Of a DNA stretch of 13,171 bases, positions 11,924 to 13,171 are shown one piece after another. The notes under the pieces were generated by a model. The model was not told the origin of the DNA, did no database searches, and saw nothing but the letters and a program-made list of their open reading frames with translations. Made by a program: the position numbers and the translations under genes. Position 1 is the first letter of the stretch, and every line of letters starts with the position of its first letter. Source of the stretch: an uncultured Clostridia bacterium (lineage in GTDB: Bacteria > Bacillota > Clostridia > Oscillospirales > Oscillospiraceae); contig CALEQS010000040.1 of the NCBI GenBank assembly GCA_937907975.1, positions 1-13,171 of the forward strand, read 5' to 3'.

Positions 11924-12799
11924 TTACTGCGCGTTGATGTACTTGGCGACGATCTGATCCAGAGTGCCGTCAGCCTTCAGCTCAGCCAGGACCTTGTTGA
12001 CTTCCTTCGTCAGCGCCTCGTTGTCCTTGTTCATGGCGGCGCAGTAGTCCTCGGTGGTGTAGGCGGTGTCCAGAACCTTCAGGCCGTCGTTCTCAGCGGC
12101 GAAGGTCTCAGCGGGCATCTTGTCGATGACGACCGCGTCCACCTGGCCGTTCTGCAGAGCCTGAACGGCGGCGGCGCCGTTGTCATAGGCGGCCACATGA
12201 TCCTCACCGAAATCGTCGGTGCAGTAGATATAACCGGTGGTGCCGCGCTGGGTGCCGATCATTGCGGCATTGGCCAGATCATCGGGGCCGGTGATGGAAG
12301 AACCGTCCTTGACGATGATGGCCTGCACGCCCTGTGCATAGGAGTCGGAGAAGCTCATCAGCTGAGCGCGCTCGTCGGTGTAGGTCAGGCCGGCCAGCAC
12401 GATGTCGCACTTGCCCTGCTGAACAGCGGTCAGAGCGGCGTCAAAGTCCATGTCGTCGATCTGCAGCTCCAGACCCAGCTTCTCAGCGATGGCGGCGGCG
12501 ATCTCAACGTCGATGCCCTCGAAGCCGGTGCCGTTCACACCGTCACCGTCAGCGACCATCTCATAGGGAGGGAACTGGGCGTTGGTGGCCATGATCAGCT
12601 TGCCGGACTCGATGGTCTTGACCTCGGCGGCATCGCCGTCGGCCTTGTCGGCGCTCTTGTCGCCGGAGGCGGCGGCAGAAGCGGCGGGGGCGCTGGAAGC
12701 GGCACCCTTGCCGGCATCAGCGGAACCATTGCTGCCGCAGGCGGCCAGCAGCACGACGCACATACTGGCGGCGAGCAGCAGAGAAAGCAGTTTCTTCAT
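11924..12799 (-). CDS. Amino-acid ABC transporter substrate-binding lipoprotein
   Basis: This is the extracytoplasmic receptor of the importer, anchored by lipid to the outer face of the membrane. The 291 residues start with a signal peptide and lipobox VVLLAAC, making Cys21 the lipidated residue. A low-complexity Ala/Ser/Asp/Lys/Gly linker follows (22-60), then a family 3 solute-binding domain: LIMATNAQFPPYE (68-80), GFEGIDVEIAAAIAEKLG (92-109), TYTDERA with Arg144 in the usual ligand carboxylate position, GTQRGTTG (182-189) and Asp226 in AVVIDKMPAE, the usual ligand amino-group position. These residues mean an alpha-amino acid is bound; which one is not clear. The ATG at 12799 has TTGGAG nine bases upstream. 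It heads the operon under its own promoter. Confidence 0.95.
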   Translation of the reverse strand: MKKLLSLLLAASMCVVLLAACGSNGSADAGKGAASSAPAASAAASGDKSADKADGDAAEVKTIESGKLIMATNAQFPPYEMVADGDGVNGTGFEGIDVEIAAAIAEKLGLELQIDDMDFDAALTAVQQGKCDIVLAGLTYTDERAQLMSFSDSYAQGVQAIIVKDGSSITGPDDLANAAMIGTQRGTTGYIYCTDDFGEDHVAAYDNGAAAVQALQNGQVDAVVIDKMPAETFAAENDGLKVLDTAYTTEDYCAAMNKDNEALTKEVNKVLAELKADGTLDQIVAKYINAQ

Positions 12800-12852
12800 T
12801 TTTATCGCTCCAATAAACTCAAGATTTTCGGATGGTGTTTCCGATGGTTTGG

Positions 12853-12881
12853 ATTATACGCTCTATACAGCAGGAGTGCAA
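12853..12881 (-). promoter_or_regulatory. Promoter of the amino-acid ABC transporter operon
   Basis: Minus-strand TTGCAC (12876-12881), 17-bp spacer, consensus TATAAT (12853-12858). Start expected near 12846, giving a leader of about 47 nt. It is the best sigma-A match in the window. The rest of 12800-13060 is AT-rich and holds no credible gene. Confidence 0.75.
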
Positions 12882-13004
12882 GCGTTTTCCTGCATTTTTC
12901 CCGTCCGCCTCCGATTTTCGTGGATTATTCCCAGCCCGTTTTGCATTGTATGCCAGTTTTTAGAGCAGATTTGCACCGGATAAATCAGATTTGTTTCGGG
13001 GTGT

Positions 13005-13038
13005 TGAATTTATATTCATTATTTTTCGTAAATATTCA
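13005..13038. promoter_or_regulatory. Possible tandem ARG-box (ArgR operator)
   Basis: TGAATTTATATTCA (13005-13018) is a perfect match to the ArgR/AhrC half-site pattern TGAAT-N4-ATTCA. A second, degenerate copy (13025-13038, TTCGTAAATATTCA) keeps the right half, with its centre 20 bp away, close to the spacing of tandem ARG boxes. It lies about 150 bp upstream of the transporter promoter, further than usual, and the surroundings are AT-rich, so chance is possible. It could instead serve a gene outside the window. Confidence 0.3.
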
Positions 13039-13062
13039 TTTTAGTATGTATACTTTTCAAGA

Positions 13063-13098
13063 CCTTCCCCTTGAGGGGCGAGCCTTTGATGGTCTGTG
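13063..13098 (+). repeat. Partial hairpin repeat, copy E
   Basis: CCTTCCCC-TTGA-GGGG (13063-13078) is the same first hairpin as in copy D 50 bp downstream, but what follows does not form a clear second stem. It looks like a decayed or truncated copy. Confidence 0.4.
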
Positions 13099-13112
13099 CC
13101 AACTTCCGAAAG

Positions 13113-13155
13113 CCTCCCCCTTGAGGGGTGATTCCCCACAGTGTGGGGTGAGCCC
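13113..13155 (+). repeat. Two-hairpin repeat, copy D (TTGA-loop subtype)
   Basis: CCCC-TTGA-GGGG (within 13113-13128) is followed by CCCCAC/GTGGGG (13134-13139 with 13143-13148) and a TGAGCCCGAG tail. The order head hairpin, spacer, second hairpin, tail is that of copies A-C, but the sequence is different, so it is probably a separate subfamily. It sits at the window edge in a gene-free stretch. Confidence 0.5.
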
Positions 13156-13171
13156 GAGAAAGAAATATGCC

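Noticed and set aside
12800..12850. Riboswitch or T-box in the transporter leader
   Set aside because: The leader from the predicted start is only about 47 nt with a 5-bp hairpin at most; no T-box, lysine or other riboswitch motif is visible.

Overview
The window looks like a GC-rich chromosome segment from a gut-type member of the Clostridia, probably Oscillospirales (Oscillospiraceae-like). This is inferred from the gene order rimP-nusA-ylxR-ylxQ-infB-rbfA-DHH phosphatase-truB-ribF, from the Firmicutes-specific ylxR and ylxQ between nusA and infB, from strong AGGAGG-type ribosome binding sites, and from dispersed hairpin repeats of the CTCCCC...ACTGAGAGGGCC type that I associate with that group. 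No species call is possible from the sequence alone.

Bases 155-8601 hold one long minus-strand transcription and translation operon. It starts at a recognisable promoter (TTGCAT-17-TATAGT, extended -10) followed at once by a terminator-like hairpin in the rimP leader. It then encodes RimP, NusA, YlxR, YlxQ, IF-2, RbfA, an NrnA-type DHH phosphatase, TruB and RibF. Genes at the ends of the operon overlap or nearly touch, but two junctions are unusual: ylxQ-infB carries a large hairpin with two alternative pairings upstream of the IF-2 ribosome binding site, and infB-rbfA carries five successive hairpins, the last of them terminator-like.

Bases 8602-8989 hold no gene, only palindromic elements: a two-hairpin repeat, a 111-bp inverted repeat with TGTCATTCTGAG ends, and smaller hairpins. 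Next come a minus-strand hotdog thioesterase (8990-9436) and, divergent from it, a plus-strand protein of about 158 residues that resembles a ferritin-like four-helix protein stripped of its usual metal ligands. Bases 10051-10314 contain a candidate 26-residue single-pass membrane protein on the minus strand and a strong terminator.

Bases 10315-12799 hold a minus-strand polar amino-acid ABC importer: lipoprotein binding protein, permease and ATPase, with its own consensus promoter, terminator-like hairpins after the binding-protein gene, and an ARG-box-like palindrome further upstream. Both ends of the window (1-130 and about 13060-13155) are built from the dispersed hairpin repeats. I see no tRNA, rRNA, CRISPR, transposase or phage gene. 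The least explained features are the hairpin array between infB and rbfA, the covarying repeat family, the ligand-poor ferritin-like protein and the small membrane protein opposite it.
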